A stretch of DNA of 51,855 nucleotides from JAZDEY01 sp043808325 [NCBI: Candidatus Eiseniibacteriota bacterium] (GCA_043808325.1 JAZDEY010000030.1:1-51855); one strand, 5' to 3'. Positions 1-9,335 are shown, counted from the first letter of the stretch. Numbers and translations: made by a program. Notes: generated from the sequence alone by a model not told the origin.

Positions 1-427
1 GCAGCTTTCGCAGACGACCCTGAGGAGCGTGCTGGGCACGGCCGAACTCGACGATCTCCTTGCCAACCGCCAGAAGATAAACTCCGAGCTCCAGACGATA
101 CTGGACCGGCACACCGACCCATGGGGAATCAAGGTATCCAATGTCGAGGTGAAGCACGTCGATCTGCCTGACGAGATGAAGCGGGCCATGGCAAAGCAGG
201 CCGAGGCGGAAAGAGAAAGACGAGCCAAGATTATCAATGCGCTCGGTGAGTTTCAGGCCGCTGAGAAGCTTGCGGAAGCAGCCAAGGTGATCGGGGAATA
301 TCCTGTGGCAATTCAGCTGAGGTACCTCCAAACCCTCAGAGAAATCGCGACCGAGAACAACTCAACGACGATTTTCCCGATTCCCATCGATTTCCTCAGC
401 GTCTTCATGGACAAAGCAAAGTCGTGA
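1..427 (+). CDS. Slipin / stomatin-like SPFH protein, 3' part
   Basis: Only the C-terminal 141 residues are in the window; the reading frame is open from base 2, so the gene begins upstream of the edge. The visible part has hallmarks of the slipin branch of the SPFH (stomatin/prohibitin/flotillin) family: a conserved stretch around QTTLRSVLG and LDDLLANRQ, then [16 protein letters not shown], then an Ala/Glu/Arg-rich helix ([17 protein letters not shown]) that oligomerises in family members. Slipins are inner-membrane proteins that assemble into ring-like microdomain scaffolds, often beside an NfeD protein; the N-terminal membrane anchor and the neighbour are outside the window. The protein ends in a hydrophobic stretch and stops with TGA. 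The family call is firm; the substrate or partner is unknown. Confidence 0.9.
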   Translation, partial: QLSQTTLRSVLGTAELDDLLANRQKINSELQTILDRHTDPWGIKVSNVEVKHVDLPDEMKRAMAKQAEAERERRAKIINALGEFQAAEKLAEAAKVIGEYPVAIQLRYLQTLREIATENNSTTIFPIPIDFLSVFMDKAKS

Positions 428-823
428 GGGGTGATGAGGCGCGAAGGCGGCTCGGGATGACACGATAATTGATAGTGTGAAGCGATGAAGTCAAATTTGA
501 ATAACTCGTGAGTGCGCGTCCCCAAAGAGTCCGGACTCGCACAGGATCGATCCTAAGCTGCGGTTTCTTGCCTCGCAAGCACCTGCTACTCACCACCCGC
601 ACTGGCTGTTCTTGATTCAACCGCTGACACAGCTGGACCGCTTTTCCTGGCAGGCCGCCCCCAAACAGTGTATAATATTCAATATCACGGATCGCCTAAG
701 ATAACAGATAACAAATCAAGCGGTCAGTCGAGATGGTCAAGGCACAGCGCCGATCAAAGTGATCGGCGCAACCACCGGTCTGAGCGTGAGACGCATTTCG
801 CACCCGAATCCGGAGGGGTCGTC
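428..823. other. Intergenic gap, nothing recognised
   Basis: About 400 bases between the slipin stop and the nuclease start. I see no convincing coding sequence, RNA gene or strong terminator. The frame of the downstream gene stays open back to 668, but that stretch has no signal-peptide character and the ribosome site lies just before 824. Confidence 0.5.
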
Positions 824-3562
824 ATGAGGAAATCTCTTATTCTGCTATTTGTGGTCACCTCGCTGTTGGCAGGCCTCGCAGCACCACGAGCCCGAGCGGG
901 CATTCTCATGTCTGAAATGTGCGATCCCCGATTGAACTACACCACAGACCGTTTCATCGAGATTTATAACTCAGGATCTGAAGCCGCCGATCTGACCGGT
1001 TGGACTCTGGTCGCCGTTGGGAATGGTGGTGACATCTTCACCTGGCATCTTTCAGGCCTCATAGAATCTGGTGAAGCCTTGGTTGCAGGCGACCAGACGA
1101 CGGTCGCGGTCTTTCATGTGGATTTTCCCGACGAGGCCTGGTCCAGCAACAATGGCCTCTGGAATGGTAAGGTGGGCGATGGCGCGAAACTTCTGGACTC
1201 TGCGGGGGCGGTCATGGATTACGCCGTGGTGACGGGCACCGCCTTTGAGAATTCTGACTACACACGCCAGTACGGTATAGTTTCTCCCGACACGACCTAT
1301 ACACCGTCAGAGTGGACTTCCATACCCGTCGATCTCGCAACAGACGCCTCACCGGGAACTCATAGCACGACACCTCCGATTCCAGGGCCTACGATCACTT
1401 ACGTTCACACCGACCCCGCAAATCCGGTTGCCGGTGAAGACGTGAACGTTCTCGCCGTTGTTACCGACACACTCACCATCACGTCGGTGAGTCTCTTCTG
1501 GGGCACTGCCCCATCGTCACTTCCGAACGAAATCGTTATCTCGGTGTGGTCGGGAAGTACTTATAGGACGAGCACGCCTGTGCCGGGGCAATCAGCCGGC
1601 ACCACTGTCTACTACAAGGTGCGGGCGATGAACTCGGCCCCAGCCACAAGCACCTCGGCTGTCCAAAACTATGCGCTTCCTTATGAGCTCACAATCTACG
1701 AAGTCCAAGGCCAAGCATCAGTGTCGCCATATGGCGGCAAGGCGGTGATCACTCACGGCGTCGTGACTGCGCGCTACGGTTCCTACCTTGTGATCCAGGA
1801 TGGGGCGGGGCCCTGGACGGGTCTGTGGGTCCAAAGCACCTCCCTGCCGGCTGTCGGGGATTCGGTCACCGTACGAGGCACTGTGACCGAGAGCGCCGGG
1901 CTGGGATATCCGGGGAACACTCTTCTCACGGGTGCAATCGTCCTCAGCGACACCCCGGGAGCGGCCGTACCCGAGCCCGTCATGGTCTCGACCGTCGCGG
2001 CCACGTCTGAAGTTTACGAGGGCGTGCTCATCAAGGTGGAGAGCACCGTCTGTACGTGCGTCGACGTGGGTTACGGCGAATGGCAGGTGAATGACGGGAG
2101 CGGCCCCGCTTACGTTGACCGCCTCGGCTATCGCTTCACGCCCACGCTTGGGACCGCATACGACGTGGCAGGTCCGCTGAACTACCGGTACGGCCGTTTC
2201 AAAATCGAGCCCAGGTCTGCGAGCGACATCCGGTGGACAGGAGATGCTTCGCCACCGGCCATCTACTATGTGACGGACTTGAGCGATACTACGGTTCTCG
2301 TGACCTTCACCGAGGCCGTGGCTGAGACCAGTGCCGAGGTAGCCGGCAACTACACGATCACGGGTCTTGATGTTGGAGGCGCCGCGATCTGCGGGAGCCA
2401 CACCGACCAGGTGCTCCTTACCGTGTCGGCGATGTCCCCGGGAGGCTACTCGCTTGAGGTAAGCGGTGTCGCCGATCTTTATGGCAATGTGCTCGTGGGT
2501 GGCACTCGCGATTTCAGCTATGTCGAGAATGCCATCCCTGCCGGCTATTACGACAGCGCCGAGGGCCTCTTTGGCGACGACCTCAAGGCTGCGCTTCACA
2601 ATATCATCAAGAACCATACGGTGTACGGTTACGATTACGCCTGGACGGCCTACGCCACGACTGACGTCAAGCCCAATGGCAAGGTGTGGGACATGTACTC
2701 CGATGTTCCCGGTGGGCCCCAGTTCTACGAGTACACCCTCGGCGTGGATGCAGGCGGAGTCGGGGGGCAGGAGGGTGAAGGCTACACGCGGGAGCACTCT
2801 TGGCCCAAGAGCTGGTTCGGTGGCGAGGTGAGTCCCATGTATTGCGACTTGTTCCACCTCTATCCGACCGATGCTCATGTAAATGGCAACCGCGGCAACT
2901 ACCCGTACGGCGAGGTCGCTGTCCCGGAGTGGACATTGCTCAATGGGAGCGAGCGCGGGCCGTGCTCATATCCCGGCTACTCGGGAATCGTTTTCGACCC
3001 GATTGATGAGTACAAGGGCGATCTTGCGCGCACCTACTTCTATATGTCCACCAGGTATTACACTGAGGACGCCGGCTGGCCCGGAGGTCCGATGACCGAC
3101 GGCGCCGAGCTTAAGCCTTGGGCGGTCAACATGCTGCTCGAGTGGAACGCTGAAGACCCGGTGAGCCAGAAGGAGATCGACCGAAACGGCGCCATCTGCG
3201 ATTTGCAGCACAATCGGAATCCCTTCATCGACAGGCCCGAGTTTGCCGACCGGATGCTCGCTGCCGACGCTGCCGTTGACGGCGATCACGGTGGGGCTGG
3301 TATATCGGGCTTCAGCCGAATCTATCCCAACCCGTTTGGTGAGAAGGTGACGATTCGATACTCGGTCGCGGAAGCTGCTCGCTTGACCATAGCGCTATAC
3401 GACGTAGCAGGTAAGAAGATCGCAACGCTTGTCGATTGTGTCAGACCCATCGGCGAATACCAGTGTGGACTTGACGCAGCGAAGCTGGGTCCGGGCATCT
3501 ACTTCTGCAAGTTCCAGGCGGGCGCCAAGACCGAGACGCGAAAGCTCGTCCTCCTGCACTGA
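824..3562 (+). CDS. Secreted LTD - endonuclease I protein with FlgD/Por-like C-terminal tail
   Basis: 912 residues from ATG 824, chosen because GGAGGGG lies just upstream and the protein then opens with a clear signal peptide (MRKSLILLFVVTSLLAGLAA). Domains in order: lamin-tail domain (about 27-165: FIEIYNSGSEAADLTGW), an OB-fold-like region of the kind found in extracellular nucleases (about 292-470), an SbsA-like Ig domain (about 474-565), an endonuclease I domain (about 570-808) with EHSWPKSWFGG and DLFHLYPTDAHVNGNRGNYP, matching the family's catalytic/metal-binding region, and a FlgD/Por-type C-terminal module (about 828-912: YPNPFGEKVTIRYSV through PGIYFCKFQAG). Endonuclease I enzymes degrade DNA and RNA non-specifically, so an extracellular nutrient-scavenging or biofilm-DNA role is inferred. 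The tail predicts type IX-like secretion or surface attachment, but no secretion genes are in the window. Confidence 0.9.
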   Translation: MRKSLILLFVVTSLLAGLAAPRARAGILMSEMCDPRLNYTTDRFIEIYNSGSEAADLTGWTLVAVGNGGDIFTWHLSGLIESGEALVAGDQTTVAVFHVDFPDEAWSSNNGLWNGKVGDGAKLLDSAGAVMDYAVVTGTAFENSDYTRQYGIVSPDTTYTPSEWTSIPVDLATDASPGTHSTTPPIPGPTITYVHTDPANPVAGEDVNVLAVVTDTLTITSVSLFWGTAPSSLPNEIVISVWSGSTYRTSTPVPGQSAGTTVYYKVRAMNSAPATSTSAVQNYALPYELTIYEVQGQASVSPYGGKAVITHGVVTARYGSYLVIQDGAGPWTGLWVQSTSLPAVGDSVTVRGTVTESAGLGYPGNTLLTGAIVLSDTPGAAVPEPVMVSTVAATSEVYEGVLIKVESTVCTCVDVGYGEWQVNDGSGPAYVDRLGYRFTPTLGTAYDVAGPLNYRYGRFKIEPRSASDIRWTGDASPPAIYYVTDLSDTTVLVTFTEAVAETSAEVAGNYTITGLDVGGAAICGSHTDQVLLTVSAMSPGGYSLEVSGVADLYGNVLVGGTRDFSYVENAIPAGYYDSAEGLFGDDLKAALHNIIKNHTVYGYDYAWTAYATTDVKPNGKVWDMYSDVPGGPQFYEYTLGVDAGGVGGQEGEGYTREHSWPKSWFGGEVSPMYCDLFHLYPTDAHVNGNRGNYPYGEVAVPEWTLLNGSERGPCSYPGYSGIVFDPIDEYKGDLARTYFYMSTRYYTEDAGWPGGPMTDGAELKPWAVNMLLEWNAEDPVSQKEIDRNGAICDLQHNRNPFIDRPEFADRMLAADAAVDGDHGGAGISGFSRIYPNPFGEKVTIRYSVAEAARLTIALYDVAGKKIATLVDCVRPIGEYQCGLDAAKLGPGIYFCKFQAGAKTETRKLVLLH

Positions 3563-3700
3563 TTTGGGGACACAATACTGAATTTGCTGCCCGCGGACTG
3601 CGCAGGACTTCTTTCAAACACTATCGGGGGAGGAGCCCTCACCTGAGCATTACGACCTTCTTGGTCGCCCGGTAGGAGCCAGACTCCATGCGGAGGAGTT
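3563..3700. terminator. Spacer between convergent genes, weak hairpin
   Basis: Gap between the nuclease and SBBP genes, which converge here. A short hairpin (CGACC-ttctt-GGTCG, about 3655-3669) lies in it but has no clear T-run, so a bidirectional terminator is only possible. Confidence 0.25.
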
Positions 3701-6193
3701 CTATCGCAGCAACAGAACCTTCCCATTCTCGGCCTTATCTCCCGCCCGGAACCGGATGAAGTAGATCCCCGGAGCCACACGACGACTGCCCTCATCGCGT
3801 CCCGCCCACGTCACGCTGTGGTATCCCGCCCCGTAGCGTCCAGCGCACAGCTTTGCGACCAACCGTCCTTGAAAGTCGAAAACCTCGAGAACCACATCCG
3901 TCTCTTGAGCGAGCAGGTAACGGATGGACATCGAGTGGGAGAACGGATCAGGCGCGCTCGGCAACAAACCTGTGAACTCAGCTGTCTGCGCAGGTAAGAT
4001 TGCAGCCACAGATGTCTCAATCTCGGAGACGACGACATCGTTGCCGCCATCCTCCGACATCAAACGTGGCACCATTCTTCGGTTAGGTAGCAACTTGGCG
4101 AGGAAGACATCCCAGTCACCATTCCACGACCAATCATACGCCCTGTATGTCGCCGGGAAATTGGAGGACTCTGTCCCTCCAGTGACGACGGGGTCGCCCG
4201 ATGCGTCGAGAACCAGTGAATACCCGTAGTCGCCGCCCGTCCCACCCAGGAACGTACTCCAGAGTAAGGTGCTGCCCGAGGCAGAAAGCTTTGCCACAAA
4301 GCAATCGTAAGAGCCGTTGTGGGATGTGTCATAAGCCCCGGGCGTCGTCGGGAAATCGGTAGAGCCTGTATATCCAGTGACGACGGTGTTACCCGATGCG
4401 TCGAGAACCGGTGAGTACCCGTACTCGTAGCTGCTCCCACCCAGGAAAGTGCTCCAGAGTAAGGTGCTACCCGAGCTAGAGAGCTTTGTCACAAAGACAT
4501 CGCACCAGCCGCCATTGTAGGATGTGCCATAAGCCCCGGGCGTCGTCGGGAAATCGGATGACAAGGTCGCTCCACTGACGACGGGGTTACCCGATGCGTC
4601 GAGAACCAGTGAGTACCCCTCTTCGCAGCTCCTCCCACCCAGAAACGTGCTCCAGAGTAAGGTGCTACCCGAGCTAGAAAGCTTTGTCACAAAGGCATCG
4701 CAATCCCCATTGAAGGAAGTGTCATAAGCCCCGGGCGTCGTCGGGAAATCGGAAGACCATGTCACTCCGGTGACGATGGGGTTACCCGATGCGTCGAGAA
4801 CCAGTGAGTACCCTCTGTCCTCGCCTTCGTCCGCGCTGCCCCCACCCAGGAACGTGCTCCAGAGTAAGGTGCTACCCGAGGCAGAGAGCTTTGCCACAAA
4901 GACATCAGGATAGCCACTGAAGGATGTGTCATAAGCCCCGGGCGTCGTCGGGAAATCGGATGAGCCTGTATATCCAGTGACGACTGGATTATCAGACTCA
5001 TCGAGAGCAAGCGACCATCCGTAGTCATACCTGCTCCCACCCAGGAATGTGCTCCAGACTAAGGTGCTGCCGGAGCTAGAGAGCTTTGCCACAAAAACAT
5101 CGCCTTCGCCATCACTCCCGTTGAACGATGTGTCATAAGCCCCGGGCGTCGTTGGAAAATCGGTAGACACTGTCCGCCCAGTGACAACGGGGTTACCCGA
5201 TGCGTCGAGAACCAGTGACACCCCGTACTCGTCGCTGCTCCCACCCAGGAACGTGCTCCAGAATAAGGTACTGCCCGAGGCAGCAAGCTTTGCCACAAAG
5301 ACATCCTCAGCGCCATTGTGGGATGTGTCATAAGCCCCGGGCGTTGTCGGGAAATCGGAAGAGAATGTATGCCCAGTGATGATGGGGTTGCCCGATGCGT
5401 CGAGAACCAGTGAGTACCCGTCGTCCTCGCTGCCCCCACCCAGGAACGTGCTCCAGAGAAGTGAAGAGTGGTTGTCCTCCGGAGCAGTCGAGCCAACACT
5501 CTCAAGAGGCTCATCATTACCCCGCGCGAACATGAAGATGCCTACGCTGCCACCAACCACCGCACGCTCTTCCCTCAGCGAGCCCACTGGTGTCTCCACA
5601 AGGACAGTACCGTCAGGTTCCTCTACCACATGGTCAGCACCCTCGTACCGGATCTGCACCATCTGGGCATCCGCGCCAAGCGAAAGCACAGCCTCGTAGG
5701 TAAGCCCCCCTCCCGCATCCTCCCTGAACACCAAGTCTACACCCGGCCATACATCACGATACACAACTTCGCCATACGCAGGCACCTCGGTTTGCCACCT
5801 AGTAGGATCATTACCAAGGAAATAATTGTACTTGGTCTCGATCTCGCCACGCGCCTCAATCACGGGGGAAGGGTTCGCACCGTCGAACCGGACGTAGATG
5901 GCGCAACCCTTCTGAACCATTGAGTCGGCAACCTCTGCCTTCAGCTCCTCGTATGGCATCTCGTGAGGTCCCCGACCTTGCGGGTTCCTCATCTCCTCCT
6001 TCAGGTCAATCACTACCGCCCCTTGAGTAAAATAGACCGCGGCTCGCGAACCGGGGCAGTAGTATTTCACCCGCGAGTCAACTTGACCTCGGTTCTCTAT
6101 GAAGCCCCCAAAGGCATTTGCGGACATGGCCCACCCAAGGACGTACAGACATGCAACGGTCAGCAGGAACAGGATCTTGCGAAGCGATCTCAT
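3701..6193 (-). CDS. SBBP beta-propeller protein with FlgD/Por-like tail
   Basis: 830 residues. The start is ATG at 6193 (AAAGGAG upstream, then signal peptide MRSLRKILFLLTVACLYVLG); a longer in-frame start at 6232 lacks these features. Residues about 30-235 resemble the DUF7948-type domain that precedes SBBP repeats (opens with FIENRGQVD). Residues about 240-700 hold seven SBBP repeats, each built on LLWSTFLGG...YSLVLDASGNPVVTG...SSDFPTTPGAYDTS...VFVAKL, which should fold as a beta-propeller. Residues about 745-830 are a FlgD-like C-terminal module ending RRVAPGIYFIRFRAG...KVLLLR. Some repeats are almost identical at the DNA level, which suggests recent tandem duplication or gene conversion. 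It is presumably exported and surface-located; the ligand is unknown. Transcription probably starts at the promoter at 6248-6275. Confidence 0.9.
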   Translation of the reverse strand: MRSLRKILFLLTVACLYVLGWAMSANAFGGFIENRGQVDSRVKYYCPGSRAAVYFTQGAVVIDLKEEMRNPQGRGPHEMPYEELKAEVADSMVQKGCAIYVRFDGANPSPVIEARGEIETKYNYFLGNDPTRWQTEVPAYGEVVYRDVWPGVDLVFREDAGGGLTYEAVLSLGADAQMVQIRYEGADHVVEEPDGTVLVETPVGSLREERAVVGGSVGIFMFARGNDEPLESVGSTAPEDNHSSLLWSTFLGGGSEDDGYSLVLDASGNPIITGHTFSSDFPTTPGAYDTSHNGAEDVFVAKLAASGSTLFWSTFLGGSSDEYGVSLVLDASGNPVVTGRTVSTDFPTTPGAYDTSFNGSDGEGDVFVAKLSSSGSTLVWSTFLGGSRYDYGWSLALDESDNPVVTGYTGSSDFPTTPGAYDTSFSGYPDVFVAKLSASGSTLLWSTFLGGGSADEGEDRGYSLVLDASGNPIVTGVTWSSDFPTTPGAYDTSFNGDCDAFVTKLSSSGSTLLWSTFLGGRSCEEGYSLVLDASGNPVVSGATLSSDFPTTPGAYGTSYNGGWCDVFVTKLSSSGSTLLWSTFLGGSSYEYGYSPVLDASGNTVVTGYTGSTDFPTTPGAYDTSHNGSYDCFVAKLSASGSTLLWSTFLGGTGGDYGYSLVLDASGDPVVTGGTESSNFPATYRAYDWSWNGDWDVFLAKLLPNRRMVPRLMSEDGGNDVVVSEIETSVAAILPAQTAEFTGLLPSAPDPFSHSMSIRYLLAQETDVVLEVFDFQGRLVAKLCAGRYGAGYHSVTWAGRDEGSRRVAPGIYFIRFRAGDKAENGKVLLLR

Positions 6194-6247
6194 GGCAGCT
6201 CCTTTCCGTCGGCAGAAGGTCCGAGAACTCACCCCTGAATGAGCTAT

Positions 6248-6275
6248 ATTATACCACAGGATGTGAGGATTACAA
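6248..6275 (-). promoter_or_regulatory. Sigma70-type promoter for the SBBP gene
   Basis: On the minus strand a TTGTAA -35 box (6270-6275) is followed after 16 bases by TATAAT (6248-6253), with an extended -10 (TGTGG just before). It sits about 55 bases before ATG 6193. The CCTGTG preceding the -10 also appears at the promoters near 13070, 15631 and 17758. Confidence 0.65.
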
Positions 6276-6365
6276 GCCGGATTCGGTCCGACTGTAGAGA
6301 ATCGCGTTGACTCGCGTTGCCGCCAGAGCGTTCATGTACACAGGCCACTACTACGGAGGTGCCTG

Positions 6366-7226
6366 TTGAGGCTTTCCACGGCGATCGCGAGATTCGATAC
6401 ACAGCTGCGAGCAGATGGCAAGAGCGAGCACACTCGCCGTGCCTATCTCCGTGACCTTGAGAAGTTCAAGGGCTGGCTGCATGCGGACCCGGGCGTCGAG
6501 GGAATCACCCCCGACACTCTTGCCAGATTTCTGACCTCCGACAACCCGGTAACGAGGCCCGCGATATCCGTCAACCGAACCAAGACAGCGCTGCGAGTGT
6601 TCTTCAAATTCCTCACCGATGCGGGGCACCTTCAGGCGAACCCGGCGAGACTCATCAAGAATGGACGCACCGAGCCAAAGATCCCGATGCACCTGACCGC
6701 TCGGGAGACCCGGCGGCTCATATCGATAGTCCGAGCGGCCGAGGGCCAGGCTGCCGAGCGCGATCACGCCCTATTCGCGTTCCTGCTTCATACCGGCATT
6801 AGGCTCGGGTCGGCAATCGAACTGAGGGTCCGCGATGTCAACCTTGGCCAGCGGACCGCGCAGATCAGAGCCAAGGGCGGGGCCAGACAGTCCATCTACC
6901 TGACGTCGCGGGTCCGCAGGCTTCTGAAGCCGTACATCCGGGCGTCGCGTCTTGCCCCTAACGACCCTCTCTTCCCCTCTCGCAGCGGCGGTCACCTGTG
7001 TGCCCGCCAAGTCCAGCTACGTTTCAAGCACTGGCTCGATAGGGCGGGGATCGAGCGCCACCTCACTGTCCACTCGACGCGCCACACGTTTGCCATGAAC
7101 CTGTACAGGCAAAGTGGTGACCTCCGGCTTGTCCAGACCGCGCTCGGTCACAAGCACATCACCACCACGGAGATTTACGCAAGAGTCGAGGATAAGGCCC
7201 TTCGAAGAGCACTGGAAAAGCTGTAG
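6366..7226 (+). CDS. Tyrosine recombinase/integrase (XerC/D-like)
   Basis: 286 residues, TTG start at 6366 with GGAGGT five bases upstream. An N-terminal SAM-like core-binding domain (about 1-90, opening with repeated basic helices and SEHTRRAYLRDLEKFKGWL) precedes the catalytic domain. All catalytic positions are visible: R146 (HTGIRLGSA), probable K170, H236 and R239 (HSTRHTF), H262 (LGHKH) and the nucleophile Y271 (TTEIYARV), so the enzyme looks intact. Length matches Xer-type and small mobile-element integrases. It stands alone, with no divisome or replication neighbours, and is followed by a dense cluster of AAAAGTMTA repeats (7238-7481). That suggests a mobile-element integrase rather than the housekeeping dimer-resolution Xer. 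A C-terminal relic of a related gene lies at 19946-20062. Confidence 0.9.
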   Translation: MRLSTAIARFDTQLRADGKSEHTRRAYLRDLEKFKGWLHADPGVEGITPDTLARFLTSDNPVTRPAISVNRTKTALRVFFKFLTDAGHLQANPARLIKNGRTEPKIPMHLTARETRRLISIVRAAEGQAAERDHALFAFLLHTGIRLGSAIELRVRDVNLGQRTAQIRAKGGARQSIYLTSRVRRLLKPYIRASRLAPNDPLFPSRSGGHLCARQVQLRFKHWLDRAGIERHLTVHSTRHTFAMNLYRQSGDLRLVQTALGHKHITTTEIYARVEDKALRRALEKL

Positions 7227-7237
7227 TCCTGCCGCCT

Positions 7238-7481
7238 GAAAAGTATACTTTGAAGGCCCAAAAGTCTATTGAACTGGCCCAAAAGTATAGTCAAAGTATA
7301 GTGAAAAGTAGACCATGGTATAGTGAATTGATCCGCTCCCGCAACTCTTGATGTGCCAATGAATTAGTAGACTCACCAACTACGTCCAGGCCCTTCGTAC
7401 CCCCCATTTTCGGTCGTTTTCACTAGACTTTTGAGAATCTCCGCAGAAAAGTCTATTTTGGTCTAGTTCGGTCTACTTTTC
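7238..7481. repeat. Cluster of AAAAGT(A/C)TA repeats after the integrase
   Basis: Roughly nine copies of a short motif close to AAAAGTMTAKT lie in 245 bases, in both orientations. Plus-strand copies start near 7239, 7259, 7280, 7293, 7304 and 7447. Inverted copies are at 7421-7435 and 7471-7481. Two copies share the longer GGCCCAAAAGTMTA (7255-7268 and 7276-7289). The first copy lies in a perfect 12-base palindrome, AAAGTATACTTT (7240-7251). Arrays like this directly beside an integrase gene are typical of recombinase arm- or core-binding sites; that role is inferred. Confidence 0.55.
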
Positions 7482-7542
7482 TTATTCGCATTACTGTGCT
7501 TATACGAAGGAGTTACAGCAATCACTTAAAATAATGTCTGAA

Positions 7543-7612
7543 GTATCTGGAGTCGAACCCGCCTGCGGCTCCGTTCAAGAAACCGTATCGACGGTGGCGC
7601 TACACTGTGTTG
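7543..7612 (-). other. tRNA-like or attachment-site-like relic
   Basis: On the minus strand this stretch contains GCGGGTTCGACTCC, which looks like a T-arm, and a D-arm-like segment (AGTGTAGCGCCAC), but the 3' half of the T-stem does not pair and the central hairpin has only a four-base loop. It does not fold as a functional tRNA or tmRNA. It could be a scar of a tRNA-type attachment site beside the integrase. Low confidence. Confidence 0.2.
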
Positions 7613-7644
7613 GTGTTTTCTGGTCGGGCAAGCAGAGTAGGAAG

Positions 7645-7670
7645 AGGGCCGGGGCTCATGCCCCGGCCCT
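7645..7670 (-). terminator. Terminator of the 7695-9335 gene
   Basis: A perfect 11-base-pair stem (AGGGCCGGGGC, 7645-7655, with 7660-7670) and a four-base loop, 25 bases past the stop codon. The downstream T-run is weak. Confidence 0.7.
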
Positions 7671-7694
7671 TGAGCTGTACCTTTGCGTTGGATA

Positions 7695-9335
7695 CTACCG
7701 GACAATCACTACTTTGCCGGTCGCCACGTCTTGGCCAGCCTCAACACGGATGAAGTAGATACCCTGTGGGGCTCCGGCTCCAAGACCATCCCTCCCATCC
7801 CATTGTACTGGGTAAGAGCCTGCCGATCTTGCCTCATCTATCAACTCCCTGACCTGCCTGCCACAAACATCCTGAATCGCGACCTTCACGTGACAAGCCT
7901 TCGGCAGGTCCAACTGAAACACACCGCCTTGAGTCGAGGGATTGCGGCCCGTCGAGTAAAAGGCAACGCACTTCGGAATTGCCTCATCCCCGGGTGCTCC
8001 GGCACTGCTCACAATGAAGGTCTGGTCACTGATGGCGTATCCCATAGTGCCGATGGCATCATGCGCTTCGACCAATACGCGGCACTGAGCAGATGCAACA
8101 TCAGGGATGACCCAAGCACACGAAGTGCCTAACACCTCCCCGGCAACGAGGTTCCAACTGGATCCATCATCTGACGTATAGTAGACGTCATACCACTCAG
8201 ACCTGCAACCTGCGGGAATCTCCCAGGTGATCGTGCACTCATGACCGATCTCAAGGACCTCTCCACCCTTCGGATAGGTCACCTTGGGCATCAGCACCCG
8301 GATCGTGTCAGTGCCGACAAAAGGTTGACCTGCTACCTCGCCGCTTACGCGCACCTCCACATGCTCACCGCCGGGCAGGATTTCGATCACAGCCGACCTG
8401 GAGAACTTCACCATCAAGTCTGGAATCATGTCTCCGTCATAGTCACCAACAGCTGTAGGTGCCATCTCTGCGGGGACTGTCTCGTTGAGCATAACCGTGG
8501 ACACATCTATGTCTGCAGGATCATAACCCTCGGCCAACTCAATGTAGCACGTTATCCATCGGCCACCACTTCTCGGATTGAGAACATCTGGGTTGACATC
8601 TATATCCGCTTGATCTGGTGGAGGGGGTACACGATAGATGGAGTTCGTGAAAGTCGACACGTACCAGACCCCGGAGCCAATCGCCAGATCCGCAATCTGG
8701 CTCCCACTTGGAAGACACGTCACTTGATATGTGTCATCACACACGCCGGCTTCCGTGTGGTGACCGAGTTGAGTAGCCGAAGAGTTCGTCCACATCCCCC
8801 CACCGTCAAAGTCCCAATCCAGCGCCCAGTAGTAGCCACTACTACCGAAGCTGAAACCACCTACCACAGTACCGCTGCTGGTCAGTTTATAGATCCGCCC
8901 ATACCACGGATCCGTGAGCCAGAGGTAGGTTCCGTCAAATGTGATGCCGCAAGGCTCACTTCCCGGCGTATAGAATCTGCTCTTCTCGTGGAAATCCGCA
9001 GGATCAAGCTCGTGGACGACATCTTGCAGGGCGTCCACCACCCACAGACTACCCCAAGCATAACAGATCCCGCGGCCGTTGTACGCGAATCTGCCAGATT
9101 CTCTGAGCACCGTACCATCCGTCGCATTGAGCTGCCAGATTTTGCAGACATCGGCATTATAGATGTCCGGGGCACTAGTAACCCAAAGCGTCGCGGGCGT
9201 ACCGGGCTGGTAAAACAGACCCATAACGTTGTTGTCACTGAGAACGAATGACGGGCAATCGGTCGCGAACGCATTCGCAACAGCGGTACTCAGAACGACC
9301 AAGGTGAGCAGAGACAGGATTCTGCCGATTCTCAT
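7695..9335 (-). CDS. Secreted beta-propeller protein with FlgD/Por-like tail
   Basis: 546 residues; ATG 9335 is preceded by AAAGGAG and followed by a signal peptide (MRIGRILSLLTLVVLSTAVANA). The N-terminal half (about 30-270) has propeller-like blades (LWVTSAP, YAWGSLWVVDALQDVVHELDP, GITFDGTYLWLTDPWYGRIYKL). Residues about 275-450 hold two beta-sandwich segments: one with DYDGDMIPDLMVKFSR, often seen in exported proteins of these phyla, and a fibronectin-like stretch around EIGHECTITWEIPAG. The last 85 residues form a FlgD-like module ending GAGAPQGIYFIRVEAG...KVVIVR. The function is unknown; a cell-surface or secreted location is inferred. It is monocistronic, with its own terminator at 7645-7670 and a possible distant promoter near 9826-9854. 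Confidence 0.85.
   Translation of the reverse strand: MRIGRILSLLTLVVLSTAVANAFATDCPSFVLSDNNVMGLFYQPGTPATLWVTSAPDIYNADVCKIWQLNATDGTVLRESGRFAYNGRGICYAWGSLWVVDALQDVVHELDPADFHEKSRFYTPGSEPCGITFDGTYLWLTDPWYGRIYKLTSSGTVVGGFSFGSSGYYWALDWDFDGGGMWTNSSATQLGHHTEAGVCDDTYQVTCLPSGSQIADLAIGSGVWYVSTFTNSIYRVPPPPDQADIDVNPDVLNPRSGGRWITCYIELAEGYDPADIDVSTVMLNETVPAEMAPTAVGDYDGDMIPDLMVKFSRSAVIEILPGGEHVEVRVSGEVAGQPFVGTDTIRVLMPKVTYPKGGEVLEIGHECTITWEIPAGCRSEWYDVYYTSDDGSSWNLVAGEVLGTSCAWVIPDVASAQCRVLVEAHDAIGTMGYAISDQTFIVSSAGAPGDEAIPKCVAFYSTGRNPSTQGGVFQLDLPKACHVKVAIQDVCGRQVRELIDEARSAGSYPVQWDGRDGLGAGAPQGIYFIRVEAGQDVATGKVVIVR

Noticed and set aside
4090-5470. CRISPR array
   Set aside because: The regular repeats encode SBBP propeller blades in one continuous frame, and the spacers are not unique. 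No cas genes were seen anywhere in the window.
7543-7612. Functional tRNA or tmRNA gene
   Set aside because: The T-stem does not pair on its 3' side and the central hairpin loop has four bases; kept only as a low-confidence relic.
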